DNA of 64,000 nucleotides, taken from Protula sp. h YS-2021. Its lineage: Eukaryota > Annelida > Polychaeta > Sabellida > Serpulidae. Positions 24,124 through 37,700 of this stretch are shown here, piece by piece (position 1 is the first letter of the stretch; each line of letters begins with the position of its first letter). The notes beneath the pieces are model-generated. The model saw only the letters and a program-made list of their open reading frames with translations. It did not search any database and was not told where the DNA came from. The translations under genes were made by a program, and so were the position numbers. The DNA lies in the NCBI GenBank assembly GCA_949752745.1, contig OX457028.1, forward strand, positions 27,678,645 through 27,742,644, given 5' to 3'.

Positions 24124-26039
24124 GTAAGTGCAGGCTTAAAGATGGTTTCGGTCTTGCTCAAGAAAGCAGCACATAGTTCACAACGAAATCAACTGTCAGT
24201 TCGTTAGCTGTGATAGTCAGGGATTACAGAATAGCTCAAATCTTTAAATACGCTATTTCTATTGTAGACAGGTACATGTCAATAGAAAAGGGGAAAATGA
24301 TTTCAATTTTCATTTTGCAGGTTGCAATTTCCATCGCATAAATTAAAAATCGATTCGTTTTTCCATTTTCCAATTTGAATGCGAAATTGTAAAATTCAAA
24401 GTACGAAATGTACACCGACCCGAGGGTCAACGCCGCGTTGTGTAAGTGAAGGAACAAGGTGGAGACACTTTCACAAACGCGCTGAGGTCATCAATTAAAA
24501 TGCGGGGTGAGGAGGCATGCGTGTCCAAAATAACTCGCAGTGTGACCCTTTGTTCAAAAAGAGATTTTTTCATTCAGTACCATGTATTTACTTAACAAAA
24601 ACCGGATTCTCTTTGGAACAATAAGAAGAAAAGCTTTCGGAAAATTGGGCACATTCCGGTATCCGTCCACTGTCTATTATTACACAGACGCCTGTATATA
24701 AGCTGTAGCTGTACACGCCAATACATAAAACGTTCAACGGAGAAACAAGGTTTTCAAACTGAACAGTCCATTTAAGGATGCTAACATGAAGAGGTTGTTC
24801 GCATTGTACCAGGGAAATTGCTAGCTCTAAAATAAACTCTTAAATATTTTAACCAGCTAATAATTTCCAAAATTATTCAGGCTAATAATTAACGTACATT
24901 AAAACTTTGTTGAGCCATACAGCGTTGGGGTTAACAAATTTTGTCCGCATAGGAAAATGTCTGCTTACTCAAATTATTCAATAATGGCTTGAATTGTTTA
25001 CTAAATAAACCATCGTTTTTGAAATCAACTGAACTATACAACTTATTTCATCGGTTGAATTATCCCGGTGTCCGGGCATCTCTACCCTTATATTCATATC
25101 AAGTAGGTGATTAATAGACTCAGTATGATAAACAGTTGATTATTACCATCCCTCCTAAAACTCCGAACCAAAAGTGAGGAAATTAAGAAGAACAAATAAG
25201 TGGTAGTCAAAATATAGGTAGGTAAGGTCTCTATGCCACTTAATTTCCTAATAGCACTATTTGAACACTTATGCTCTTCTTTCAATTCTTTCAATTCCGA
25301 TTAGAAATATTATTCAGTTAATGTGACTGGAAATTTGAATGAGCAACCTTAGATACAGATAGTCCACTTCGGACTTGAGAAGCATTACGGAATTAAACAG
25401 AATCAGAAGTAGTCATATTGGTAGCACACATAGCACATTCTTCTTGACATTATCTAGGCGATAAACAGCACTCAAGGATAGCGACATTACCTTATCCGAA
25501 TTATACGGGTTATTCATACAGTGAAACCTACAACTGGGTCTGAAAAATTGTATCCGATGTCCGAACTAGGGAGATTTCAGAATTATTTAAGTTCTTATTA
25601 TACAGAAACCAATGGGAAATTAAAAATGACTGAACTATTTTGATTATTGAATTGTCAACAATGTTTAGGCATTCTTTAACTTTTCGTTGGGACACCGTTC
25701 GGTAGAGTGATAGAGTTGAGACCAGTTTCACACAATCAGACCAACTCATTCACTTAGCACTCTTCAACAATGTTTTCTTGTACAGAGGAACATTTGTCAC
25801 ATACATACCATTTTCACGGCATTGCGAAAACACTTGACAACGCATATCTTTCACCCGTTTCAACCACGTTAGTCCCCCCTCCCCTCCCTCCTTTTGAATC
25901 TGTTGGTGCGAGATTGCTATACACAGCATCAACAACGGCGTACGTGGGTTGTATCGTATGTTATAATCAGTTGATATAAGAAAGACATTATAATAAAAAC
26001 AGAAATCTGAAATAATTTTAAGATTGTCAAAAACAGGGA

Positions 26040-26105
26040 AGTGGTAAAACATTGGCCTCATACTCCAGGGTTTCAGTGTCGTGGGTTCGAATCCAGCACG
26101 AAGGA
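26040..26105 (+). repeat. tRNA-derived SINE head
   Basis: AGTGGTAAAACATTGGCCTC resembles a tRNA D-arm (A box) and GTGGGTTCGAATCCAGCACG is a near-consensus T-arm (B box), about 20 bases apart, with a CAT triplet in the anticodon position. The acceptor stem does not close, so this is a polymerase III promoter relic of a SINE rather than a functional tRNA. Confidence 0.6.
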
Positions 26106-26330
26106 AAATTATGTATTTGCCCTAAAACCAACTTACGAAACAGAAATAGAATGGTTCATTCCATCCCGAATTCAAAAATAACCGCCCATGTTCACTGAAG
26201 TTCGAGTACAAATTTCTAGCATCAATACGATCACCACCATCTTTCAATATTTATTATTTCAAGAAAAAAGGTTTTCTACGTCTTCAAGAATAACTGCAAT
26301 GTCAGTTTACTTTTTATTAATTTCAGGCAG

Positions 26331-26507
26331 GTCGATTTCAAAGCTCATGGAACTTCTGAATATGAATACGCCAATGGATCTTATGAATACCCGCCCAATG
26401 AGAACTATGTAGGAAAATTAGAGCCTTCATACAGCTACTCCTATGCAGTCGTGGAAAAGACAGACAGCGCAGTAGCTTCTTACGAGGAGCTTCCTATAGA
26501 CAAATAA
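26331..26507 (+). CDS. Terminal exon encoding a Tyr/Glu-rich tail
   Basis: After TTAATTTCAGGCAG the frame encodes 58 residues to TAA (26505-26507): HGTSEYEYANGSYEYPPNEN, YSYSYAVVEKTD and a final YEELPIDK. Two YEYxxxx repeats and several Tyr give it a tail-like character, as in cytoplasmic or low-complexity C-termini. The acceptor is a CAGGCAG tandem; only the second site keeps an open frame from a phase 0 donor. An AATAAA signal (26503-26508) overlaps the stop codon. It may pair with 24097-24123 or belong to a longer gene whose other exons I could not find. Confidence 0.45.
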   Translation, partial: VDFKAHGTSEYEYANGSYEYPPNENYVGKLEPSYSYSYAVVEKTDSAVASYEELPIDK

Positions 26508-26509
26508 AA

Positions 26510-28400
26510 TTGTTAAAATGCTCTACTTGTTAGCAGGTTTTATATTACTTACACCGTGCATTTTAGACTTTCTTGTTTTTTTTTTTCTTTTTCACTTAAA
26601 AACATCTTCCTTGATATTCGTACATTTTTGTGAGTTTTGTGAATTGTGAATTGAGCTAAAACAGCAACATAAACCCTCCAACAGTATACTAAGACAGCTT
26701 CCCTGATGATATTCGTAAAATAGGTTCGGGTGTTATGTTAAACCCATTGTATTCCCTGGCGTTAGTGTTTACAAATTCTTCAGAGGATTAAGCAATATTC
26801 GGGGGTTTTTTCTTGCATTTCTTTATAATTTTAATGTCCTACATTTCATATATCTTTTTTACTTGAACTTTCAAAGATAATAGGTGATAACTGTCAATAC
26901 CAAATTAATCGCTTTCCAGTTTTTTAAAATTAATTATTAATGACATAGTTAAATTAATATCCATAATACGAAATATTTTGAAAATAATTAAAACTCCTGT
27001 TTTTGGTTGCACTGATTTTATATTTTGAATACACTAACCTCATTTATATTGTGATAAAACACCTTCATAGAAAAAATTCCTCACTGATGGCACTTCCACG
27101 AGATTTACAAATAAGAATCCAAGCGAACGCAAACCAATTGGGAAGCACACAATATGAAATCAAATGGAATAAATACATTTATATTTTAGAGCTTTATCAA
27201 CATATTATCGAAATCTAAGCATATTGAGCTTTGACGAAAGAGCAAAAGTTTAATTCCAAGTGTTGGGATGTTGTAAGCAAAGCTGTGTGCTTGAGAACTA
27301 TTTGGATTTTTTTACGTTGATTGAAAAATTAATAGCAAAATTCAAAAGTAGTGATGACGTTCTTAGTATTTGGCAAACATTCTAAGGATGTCGATTATAT
27401 GGAATAACCTTATTTTGGATTCATTGAACAATAAATTACATTTTCATCTAACGAACAAACTTCGACTCATCTTTTCCTAAAAAATAACTTATGTTGCTCC
27501 AATTAATGCAGCAGAGAGCTTTGTCAATGATGCTAAATATAAGTCAGATTTTCAAATCTTTTGGAAAAACTAGAAAGGAGCTTTTGATTTGCAAACACAA
27601 CAACTGTAACACTTTGATATTTAGTGCAAAATTGCTTATCAACTGGCCAAAAGCTCTATTTTCTTTCCGACTGAGATATTTTTTGGGATGGAGACAGCCA
27701 AATTTAAGAGCTTCAGGAGATATATGACAGATATGATCCCCGAATCATTGAAACTCGATCATTGTTGAATATCTCGAAAACGGTCCTGGTAATTATTTAT
27801 TATTTAAAACATTTTTCTAATAAAGATATGTCTCAGCTTTATTCCTATTTGTTGATCATTTCCTCGCTTCTAATATCTGAAGATTAATTTGAGATGCCCT
27901 TTAATGCTGCAGATATCTCGCAAATCCTTTACTGAGGCATGTTAAAATTTCTCTCAAATATCTTGGTTGAAGTCAGTAACCGAATCCCAGTTTTTCTGAA
28001 GGTTTTACTTTGTTGAGAAATATTACAGTTTTTCAAGGGAGATTGCCAACATATCTTTAATAATTTTGCCTGAAATGTATGGTACTGGTAGCCTACAGTC
28101 TAAAAAATTTCGTGCTTGAAAGCTCTAAAATTTCCACCATCGTGTCAATTTTTGTGCAAACGTGAAATTTTTATAGGACACTGTCTAGGAAAGACTCGCA
28201 TTCAAATTTCAAGTAATTTAGATCACCAACAATAGGATGGTAGAGAGCTGCCAAAATCGTTCATAACAATTTTAACACAATTTTACAAATGGCCGTTGAA
28301 TCTTTTCACTTTTAAAAGGTGTTCAGAATTCTGTCATTCTGCTGAATTTTTGGCAGAACTCCAAGAATTGTAACAGCCCAGAAAAGAATACTGCAAGAAC
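26510..28400. other. AT-rich DNA without recognised features
   Basis: Degenerate words such as ATATCTCGAAAACGGT and AGATATCTCGCAAATCC (27765-27920) recall the cores of the hairpin-headed satellite elements elsewhere in the window and may be old copies. No gene seen. Confidence 0.45.
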
Positions 28401-28407
28401 CAATCAT

Positions 28408-28917
28408 AAGAGACTTCTTAATTTGACAAGTCCCATATTTTACCAATTATTTGCTTAAAAGCAAAAGAGTATCACCATAATAGCTGATAAACAATACACC
28501 ACTTCTGTGTAAAATGCATATCCTGAGGTTGATCAACAGTGTGAAAAGCTTTCTTACTCGCATAGTTACATATATACAGAAGGCGGATCAACCCGAGCAT
28601 CTTCTGTGTGTTATCGACCTGGCAAAGTCGGTTTATCTAAACATTCCGGCATGAGCATGTAAGAGCAATTACAAGAAACTTATTAATTTTCCAAGTCCCA
28701 TCATTTAACCATTTTTTCATGAATCGCGAAAGAGTATCAGCATGATAACCCATAATCAATACATCACTTCTGTGTAACATGCATATTCCGAGGCTGATCA
28801 GCTCTGTGAAAGGCTTTCTAACGCACACAGTTACATATAAACAGACAGCGGATCACCACTAGCATTGGCCTGGCAAAGCCGGTTTATCTAAACATTCCAG
28901 GATGAGCATGTAAGAAC
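28408..28917. repeat. Tandem duplication, about 250-265 bp unit
   Basis: Two direct copies (about 28408-28666 and 28674-28917) share CAAGTCCCAT, AAAGAGTATCA, CACTTCTGTGTAA, GGCAAAG(T/C)CGGTTTATCTAAAC and GATGAGCATGTAAGA blocks, with roughly 80-85% similarity by eye and a small deletion in the second. Non-coding. Confidence 0.75.
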
Positions 28918-28919
28918 TG

Positions 28920-30900
28920 AAATTCTTGACTTTTGGAAATGAATATATTAACAAAACTACACATGGTAGTTCTTCAGCAAACAGACAGCAATAGCCTCTT
29001 TGTGAGATTACTTTCCCAATTTCTAACCAAGCGTTAGTTTTCAAAATACATCCAAAAAGAGATTTTTCAATGTTCGATTTTTGACAAGCAACCGAATCCT
29101 AACGTCTATCCTACGTCTATACAATAAGTGTGGTGGATTGCACAGATACAGAGATTACACAAGAAATTCAATTACTTGACGCATGGCGAAGAACTTGATA
29201 TATTACATTTATACCGCGCCGGCATCCACTTACTAAAATGGTTTCCCGATATTCCGATAAATGCCAGAACAAGTATTATTTTATTCAATTTCAATAGCAC
29301 TAACGTCTTAATAAGCAATGGAAAACCTCTGTTAGATGCTTAGCTAAGTTGTTGTTTGAACTTATAAATGATACACTTCTTTTGTCTTGCAAATATCAAA
29401 ATGAAGAAGGGTTTCGCTTGATAAAAAATTCTTGTAGCCCACTAAGAGTTCATTAATCGCTATTTCCGACAACTTTTAAACGTCATGCTCTGTGAACCTT
29501 TCACGCTTCAATTAGCTACAATGGCAACTTCATTCTAGACACGCTTATTTATGTTTTTGTTTATGTTATTGGATTATTTGCACTTATTGTAACATTTGTT
29601 TTCAATATACCCGAGATGCAATTGTAAACATTAAATTTATGCAGGTGTATAAATGACATATTTGCCAATTAAAAAATCAGCTTAAAGTTGTGGAAATGAG
29701 CTAGTTCGGGTTATCTTAATACTTTTTTTTTTTGCAAATATTGACACAAACTCAAATGTAACCTATCCCTATCTATCAAGTGTTTAATGACAAAGTATAA
29801 GATATTGAAGAAAGACTTACGTGGTAATAATAGTTATATTCCCTTAATACTGAACTGAATTAAACGGTATTAGTTTTAACCAATTCAGTATAAATGTTCA
29901 GAATATTTCTGCAAACAGTATACTTACCAATTACACATTGTCTGTTTGCCTTTGTATGCAAGTGTATTCTCTGCAACTGAATGATGTGTTATTTTAGAAG
30001 ACCAATATATATCATATTCATATTACCCAACTTCGAAAGTATTACAGCAGGAAAAAATTTTCTTGCAAGTCGGTTGGTGAATGTGTAGTTGTATGCATTA
30101 ATTTCTCATGCACAGTGCCACTTTTCTTGTCATACTATTTAGTTCTTTTACATACAGGAATACTGATGTGTAGATGTTTGTGCCAACTAGAATGCCTAAA
30201 GTCGCTGTTGCCGGAAAGGCATATAAGTCAGAAGGCCGTCGGGGTTAAAGTAAAAATCGGCATCTAGCAATTTTTGCAACTGAAAGTTTTTTTTTTGTTT
30301 TGTTTTTTTTTTTTGTTTTTTTTTTTGTTTTTTACAAAACTGCGGTCATACTATTACCTCAAAAGCGTGCAAAACATATTTTGATTATTGATCTAACTAA
30401 TCTACTTATATATCTTTGAGCCTAGCTTTAATTTTAAGTAGATACTTCTATAAAACGAAAGAAATCTCATTTTATCTCCTTCTTATATTGATCATCATAA
30501 CATATTTTACAAAAAGATACAATTAAAAACCTAATACTTGATCAATGTATGGTGGCATGTTCAATCCAAGTTTTAAGACTGTGATAAGGGTCTCGTTCCC
30601 AAAGAACATTGTAATCTAATAATATAAGCAAATACGTTATCCGATGTATAATTTTAATACATTGGCAACCGTGGCGAGTGGGACCAATTTGCACTGTTAA
30701 CACCGAAACCGACAGATCGATTACATTGACTTGCCTTTTCAGCATCTTTTATATCAGCTCTGCATATTACTACTTTACTTCGATAAGATGGTTCAAATAT
30801 CAATATAGTCACTTTATGACGGTGCAAGATGTATCCAGTGATGTAAATTTATTACATAATGGGCTGCTAAACTAATTCAAAAATAAAAAGTAAATTGGTT
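28920..30900. other. AT-rich DNA upstream of gene 2
   Basis: No confirmed gene. A T-rich run with regularly spaced G lies at 30286-30333. A 71-codon frame at 29128-29343 has protein-like composition (HGEELDILHLYRAGIHLLKW) but no supporting splice sites or family match. Confidence 0.4.
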
Positions 30901-30930
30901 AAGAGGCAAGTCGTTGTAGCAACGGACAAG

Positions 30931-30954
30931 ATGGCGATCGACAAGCCGAAGGAG
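30931..30954 (+). CDS. Gene 2 exon 1 (start codon exon)
   Basis: ATGGCGATCGACAAGCCGAAGGAG is eight codons (MAIDKPKE) in a good initiation context (ACAAGATGG) and ends at a GTATGA donor in phase 0. The next exon that fits is 52461-52608, also phase 0, giving a 21.5-kb intron that contains the giant transposon. The ACAAGATGGCG context also resembles a YY1-type promoter-proximal motif often found at start codons. The full gene 2 model is 30931-30954, 52461-52608, 52867-53333, 62266-62374, 63198-63333, 63666-63767 and onward; all junctions agree in phase. A competing exon directly after (31322 onward) would give only about 29 residues. Confidence 0.45.
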
Positions 30955-31136
30955 GTATGATATTTATACAACAAATATTAAATTGTACCACACTGGCTTA
31001 CATGGAAGTACAAAGCAGAGACTTCTCTTATTCTGCTAAAAGCTATGTAAACACACGAAAACTGTTTACATTTATTCTAGCGTCTTGAAAGGTGACTACA
31101 AAAGTCATCGATCCTTTACTTTGTACTCGTACCTGA

Positions 31137-31187
31137 CTGAACCTGGCAGACAATAAGCCAGCAGACAATAAGGCCAGCAGACAATAA
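31137..31187 (+). repeat. Left terminal motif triplet of the giant element
   Basis: Three adjacent copies of CAGACAATAAG spaced by (G)CCAG (31147-31187). The first two copies form the imperfect terminal inverted repeat with 47402-47437. Likely transposase-binding sites (inference). Confidence 0.75.
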
Positions 31188-31209
31188 GAAGTCCTTTGTT
31201 TTGTTCGCG

Positions 31210-31480
31210 GAAGGCATGAATTTTACAAGAAATGTCGCAAAATGCAAATGTAAACATTGACTATTAGTTAATGAGTAAAGTTAAATGATGTGTACAGTCT
31301 ATATGTTGTGATTTCATTGCAGGTGGAGACAACAAAGAAAAATGCTGTAAAAGGTGTTTACAAGAAATGTCGCAAAATGCAAATGTAAACATTGACTATT
31401 AATTAATGAGTAAAGTTAAATAATGTGTAGAGTTTGATCTGTATGTTGTGAGTTCATTGAAGGTGGAGACAAACAAAGTT
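31210..31480. repeat. Two-copy direct repeat inside the left end
   Basis: ACAAGAAATGTCGCAAAATG through GGTGGAGACAA is present twice (about 31218-31331 and 31359-31471). Both copies contain a CATTG(C/A)AG|GTGGAGACA acceptor-like junction. Immediately after, AAATAAAACAAC-type words (31480-31575) recur three times; on the minus strand they supply AATAAA polyadenylation signals for the giant ORF. Confidence 0.8.
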
Positions 31481-31728
31481 GTTTTATTTCTAATAAAAGA
31501 TTACTTTTAAATAGAAGAGTTGTTTTATTTCAAATAAAAGAATACTTTAAAATGGAAGGTTGTTTTATTCTCATAACCTTCTTTAATTCAATAAAGTAAC
31601 AAAAGGTGAAAAAATGGAAAAAGAACGAACAAATAACAAAGCGTTCTAAATAATAAACGGTTACAAAACAGATTACCAAGCCCAACTAAAAAACCTGAGT
31701 ATAAATATTTATATAAAATAATCGCATT

Positions 31729-34700
31729 TTAAAACGCAAACAATTTGGTATTCACTATCTTACCATGAAATAATTCCCATGCAATCGTTTCTCTGGCAAG
31801 GCGCGGGTCAAATTTCATTCGCATATTATAAATTAAACACTTTGCCATGAAACAAACGAAAGGACCACAGCTCACTGAATCTGTCTGTGGCAAAAAATCT
31901 TTTCTTTCACTGAAATACCGAACTTTCCAAACATTTATATCTTCACACATTTGTTTTTGAATTAAACTTGCCTGACAAATGAATTGAAGTAGCGAGCCGA
32001 CGATATTATCATGGCAAGAACCACTCGAATCACAAACTGTTATAATTTTATCCTTCATATGGACAACTGCCAATACCCAATGCATGTTAGCTATGTTAAT
32101 AGGTAACAGCAAAACGTCATGTCTGAAAATCGATTCTGGTGCAAATAAATGAAACTTGTACATTTTTGGTTGGTTTGGGTTGCTATTTACAAAGTAGTAT
32201 TGATTAAACCAACCTGCTGGTGCTGCGATGGTCTTCCTTGGTGACGATCTTGATAACAAATCAAAATAAATGCTTAAGGCGTCTGAGGAAAACCACTTTT
32301 CGTATGTCAGAATATCTTTTAAAATTCTTTCAGTTACATGGTACGCCCCAATTTTTCCACTAAATCCATCAATTTTGTTGCAAAAACTTTTAAGAGGGGT
32401 TTCAGACAGATTATTTTTTATGGAAAATCCTTCTTTGGAAAGCTGAAACCGTAAGGAGTAATGCTTGCGATCTAAAACAACAATAGCTGTATCACAACCT
32501 GTTGTGTAATTTTCTACTGTTTTATTACCTGCACTTTTGATCTCACCGGAAATCAATATTTCTTCAAATTGGTTATCCGATTTCGGTTCCCTAAGACGCC
32601 TAAAAATTTTCCACGGGTTGTTATCAAAAAATAACAAAATAGTACTTACCTCAAACGTGTCTGCTGTTAATGGATAGGCATCTTTGATTATGCTATTAAT
32701 GTCGATTGTTTTGGAAAGCGATTTTAAGTTCAATTTTTTTAAGCATACCAATAAACTACTATGTACCAGTCTAATATACGGATAATTTGTACCCATATCC
32801 ATCTGACATTTACCACATTGAAGAGGTGCCTTACTACTGTTTAATTCTTTGTCAACGGACAGTTTTAAGGCCGATGGATCCAGACTGTCTAATTCTAAAA
32901 CATGAATCATTTTACCCCATTCCAAAGCGTTTTTGCAAATGCATTCCAGACCGTTCCAAGAATGAAATCCAAATAAGGCGTTTTGAGGTAAATCTTGATC
33001 AATCCCGGTGTTGCATGCTAAGAATTCTAGTACTTGTCGTAAGTAGGTAAACGGATGATTTTCAACTAACGAGCCAATTTTTCCAGTAAGCGCCTTGTGA
33101 ACCAGTTCAGCTAGTAACTCAAACTCGTATTCAGTTTTGGCAGTTTTCAGTAATATTTCAATTTCTTGAATTTCAATATTAGATGACTCCTGTTCGAAAT
33201 TGCCCAATAAATCTAACTTACTTTTTAGTTTCAAATTTTGCACCGATTTGCTGACTGATAATATTTTAAGTAGCGGAGCTACAAATCGTGGAATAGAAAC
33301 TGTGTGATCACAACGCTCATAGATTAACAGATAGGCACCTTTTTGGACCGAGGTATTGAAAGCTCCATTAACTAGTTCACACTGTGGCTCACTCATATCA
33401 CTGAGATAGGTCAATGCCACTTCGCCACTTGCTCTGTTTATAATGGAGGCAGTGTAGTGACCAGTAGATATTGATTTTCCATGATGAGACACAATAGATT
33501 TTAAGGCAAACATCGACGTTTCGAAACCGTGTTTGTCGTTGAAATATATGTATTCGTTTAATTCTATTGGTCTCGAATCCTTAACAATCATGTTGTTCAT
33601 TTTAACAGTTCTATTAATTGTTACCAAAACAGTGTTTTGTATTTGAGTGAAGCGGGTTTTGAACGTTGCATCGGTATTCCGCCTGCAGATATGACAATGT
33701 GCTTTCCCCTTTTCCTCACCAAAGTTTGCATCGAGCAGTTTTTGAACCGTCGCTGTATTATCAAGAGCCGAAATCTGAACAAAATGTTCAGAAATTTTGG
33801 TTAGGTCTGTGTGGCCGCACGAATCACAAGTTCTAATTCTTTCCGCAGTGGTGGAATAACCAATATTATGTAGAAGTTGTGTAATTACAGAACAAAAAAA
33901 ATCATGGGGATCATTTTCTGTCTCATTGGTGAACCTTTCTGGTAAAGTTTCCCAAGAATTTGATGGTTTAGCAAACACTTCAACAAGGAAATCTTTGGGC
34001 ACCGAAGAATCAACATTGGTTCGCAAAAAATACCATATTCTCAGGAGATATTTCAAGGGTCTTCTCAAACTGGAAAAATTTGTTTTACATAAAATTTTTG
34101 TTACCATATCAGTAGGAGCCAACGCTTGCATAAGAGCATTCAACCAGCAGTTATTTTGAATATTAGGCAATTTGCAAAATTTATTTAATATCGAAGTTTC
34201 AAAACTTGGTTTCCTAAGTGAATTTTGCTCAGCTTGCGCCTTTGATTTGAAAATAGTATCCTCTTTCGATTTCTTTGTTTTCTTTAGAACTTCAAAAACA
34301 GGTAATGGTTGCTTTGGAGGCTGCTGGAATTTTCCTTTTCCTTTGTTTTGCTTAAGTTGATTGGGTTCAGGCTTGCGTTTGTTCCATTCCTCCCTCAATT
34401 CTGCCTTGGGCTTTGAGTCTTTTTCAATAGTATCTTTGCGCAGTTTATCAGTTTTTAGAGCTGACTCACCCACAGTTTTATGTATTGCCTGCCAACTTTC
34501 AAACATTACACCAATAAAATCATCTAGTCGTAGTTGAGACTGCCCGTTTAGATCGACACGTTTCACAACATTGAACCTGGCTTCAGCTATTGACGTTAGT
34601 TTTGAGGGGATATGAGCGGAACGATAAAGATCGTGATATGGTACAGAATCTAAAGGAAGATTCATCTCGCTGTAATTTTTTGAATGCCGTTTAAGATCAC

Positions 34701-37700
34701 CAAGAAGCAAATCGCCCCAAATTGGAAGACAAGAAAGGTATTGCTTACTCAAAATATTCATAAATTCCGGTTTATATCGATTGTTCAGAGCCAGTGTATT
34801 TAAATCTTTCCCCCATGCTTCGTCATTTTGCATAATACTTTTTTCAACTGACACCATAACTGATTTTGCCCAACTGCTAAATTTTGAACTAGGAAGCCTT
34901 GCCATTACTTCTGCTTCATCGTAAAAGCCAAAGGGTATTTTCCTTGGTGAGTGTGCAACGTCGTCGGCGTATTCCTCAAGTTCTTCTACATTTAGCACAT
35001 TAGTGGAGTAGCTATTTATTTTTTCAATTAAACGTGTGCTTGCTTGTTCACAGAGGTTCGTTACGTACTTACTACACATGACAACGCCTGCGTCAAAAAC
35101 TATTTCGGACGCCTCGCTAAGTTTTTTGCAATTAGCTAGCAACGCTACAGTTCTCATGCCGAATTGGGAATTTCTTTTACCGTAAATTTCAAGACATTTT
35201 TTAGAAATTCTGTGCATGAAATGGCTTAAACACACTCTTATGACAGTTTTTTTAAAATCGCTCTCTACTGCATCACCTGTCACTATTTTCCAAGCTCGAT
35301 TTACATACTCCAAAAGATCCTCCTTATTCAAACTGTGTAAAATTGCCTTAATGCTCGCCATTGCCCAATCTATGTTTATTTGAATTGGTAAAGATAAGTT
35401 GTTGTAGCCAAAAACTTTTTGCTCGGATGCCCTAAAAGCGGTTAAAAAATGTGCTATTGTTGTCCAGGATTGTGAATCACTAATCATTGCGGCAATTGGT
35501 ATTGAACTTTTTTTAGGAATTGGATTTCGAAATGATATCTCATAATAAAGAAATTGTTTTCCGTTTTCAGTTCGTCTCACAACACTGCCTGTTGCATCTA
35601 AAAATGCAGCATCACGACGACAAAGCTCATGCCAAATTATTACACTTGAGTATGACCACATGAAAACAAAACGTGGATCAAGGCTTATACCGTGAATGAA
35701 ACCTGGCAAAGCCTTTTTACTTGAAAGTTTTTGTTCGTATTCAGCTTTTAGAGCAATTAAGCTTTGAAAAGTGTCAGGCAAGACCCTGTGTTTTTGTCTA
35801 CTTTCACTAGAAATTTTTTGCAAAGTATTTAGTGATCCACCTATTCCGTCCATATTACCAGCAACTATTTCTGCCCCAGTTTTTTCGTTCATTTTTTCAT
35901 GGAAATGCTTCAGTGGCTTTTTACCAGCTGCAAAAAGTTCCTTTAAATTCCTTCTTTCAGAACCAACGATATGTCTTGCATGTCTTTCTCCGATGTCGTG
36001 CTTAATGTTGTTATCTTTATGCACTACCTGTACTTCTTGATGATTAAACATTTTAAGAATAACAGCTAGAGGGCAGTCTTTAAATAAACAACTAGCTTTT
36101 GCAGTAAATAGAGGTGCCTTTGTTTTTCTTTCATTAGATATAGATACTTTATGATATTCAAACTTGAAAACACATGTTTTATTGTGCAATTTCAATCCCC
36201 CAAGAAAAAGCTGCTGCCATTCGTTTTTAGGCAGAGTCCGACCCTTACGCTGGTCATAAATTGAAATCCAGCTTTTTGTTTCTATTTTGAATTCGTAGGT
36301 TTCTGGTTCAACCTTACCTAATACAAATTTTTCTGGTATTTTTGTATCGAGAATCTCTTCTAACAGTGTATTTGAAAAAGGCAATTTTTTTTCATTTTCA
36401 TTGGGGGTTTCAGTGGCATTCTTTGAAATATCCAACAATTCATTACATCCATGATTTAAAAGCTCTGAAGGAATTTCATGCTTTTTCGAAGCAGACACAT
36501 TACAATGTTCTTTTAAAATATTACTATGGGAAATTTCATTCAGGTTATCTTCAGTCAGCGTATTGCACTTCGGGTTTTGGTTAATTCCATCACGAGTGAC
36601 ATTTTCACGAGAAGTTTCATGCATACTCGAGGCCGATACATCACAATGTTCCTTAGAAATATTACAGTGTAAAACTTCTTTCAGTTTGCGTTCAGTTAAA
36701 GGACTGCCCTCTTGATTATGGCTAATTTCATTTCTTTCTTGATCAGTTTTTCCAGTTACAGTTTGTGTGCTTGCAACTGGTTGTGGCGGCTTTTTGTAAA
36801 GCCAGGTGTTTTGTTTTAAAACATCTGGTCTTCGGTCACCATAATCGTACCTTAGTTCTGTGTTTGGCTCTATATCTCTAGCTGCTATCATTGCAACGCG
36901 GGGTGAAGACCCGTCCCTTACTACTTTTAATAAAACATTTTCCCCCTGTTTATCTCCACGCCCGTGATTTATGTACTTACCGAAACATTCCGTTCGTGTA
37001 GCATCAATTGCACAGTCTGGAAGAAACATTACTCGAGTAGTATCTTCTATGGCGTTTGCTAAGTGCAATGGGACAACATTTCCTTTGTACTCTAACAATA
37101 CCTCCCCTTTTATAATATTAGTTGTCGTTCTGACGCCCTTTCCAATGACTGGATCGATATCAAAAATTTCAAGTTTTTTGTTTTCACATAAACCATTTAA
37201 CTGTTCAAGTAAAGTCAGAGGTTTTCTACGGGCTCTCCTGGGCTTTGGACTTTCCTTGGTGATAGCGTTATTCGAAATCTGTTGTGGTTCTTCATGACTT
37301 TTTGGCTCTTTGGGGGTTTGGTCAGCTTTGTTTTGAATTGATTGAACAGTTGTCTCGTCAGGAACGCCATTTGAAGGCATATGTAATTGGGACTTATCAG
37401 AATCGTTTTCTGAGCTTAATTCGCGATAAGGCTTGTAGTCTTGAAGTGGTGTCTCATTAAAAGACGTTTCTGGACTTCTAGGCAAAAAATCAGGGTCGCA
37501 AAAATTACTTACAACTGACGGAATTTCATTTCGTTTGCTAGAAATGTTAAATTCTAAAACAGTATTATCCCTAATCTTTAAGTAGCCAACGCCAGAGTTA
37601 CAATTGGCAAATCCACAACGAAAGGATGAGTCCGAAGCTTTCCGAGGAATGTAAAGATTTTTAGGGATATTAACACACTCCCAATGGTACCACTCGTCAC

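Noticed and set aside
26040..26105. Functional tRNA gene
   Set aside because: A- and B-box-like arms are present but the acceptor stem does not pair and the anticodon stem has mismatches.
29128..29343. 71-codon plus-strand frame as a gene
   Set aside because: Composition is protein-like but there is no splice site pairing, no family and no partner exon.
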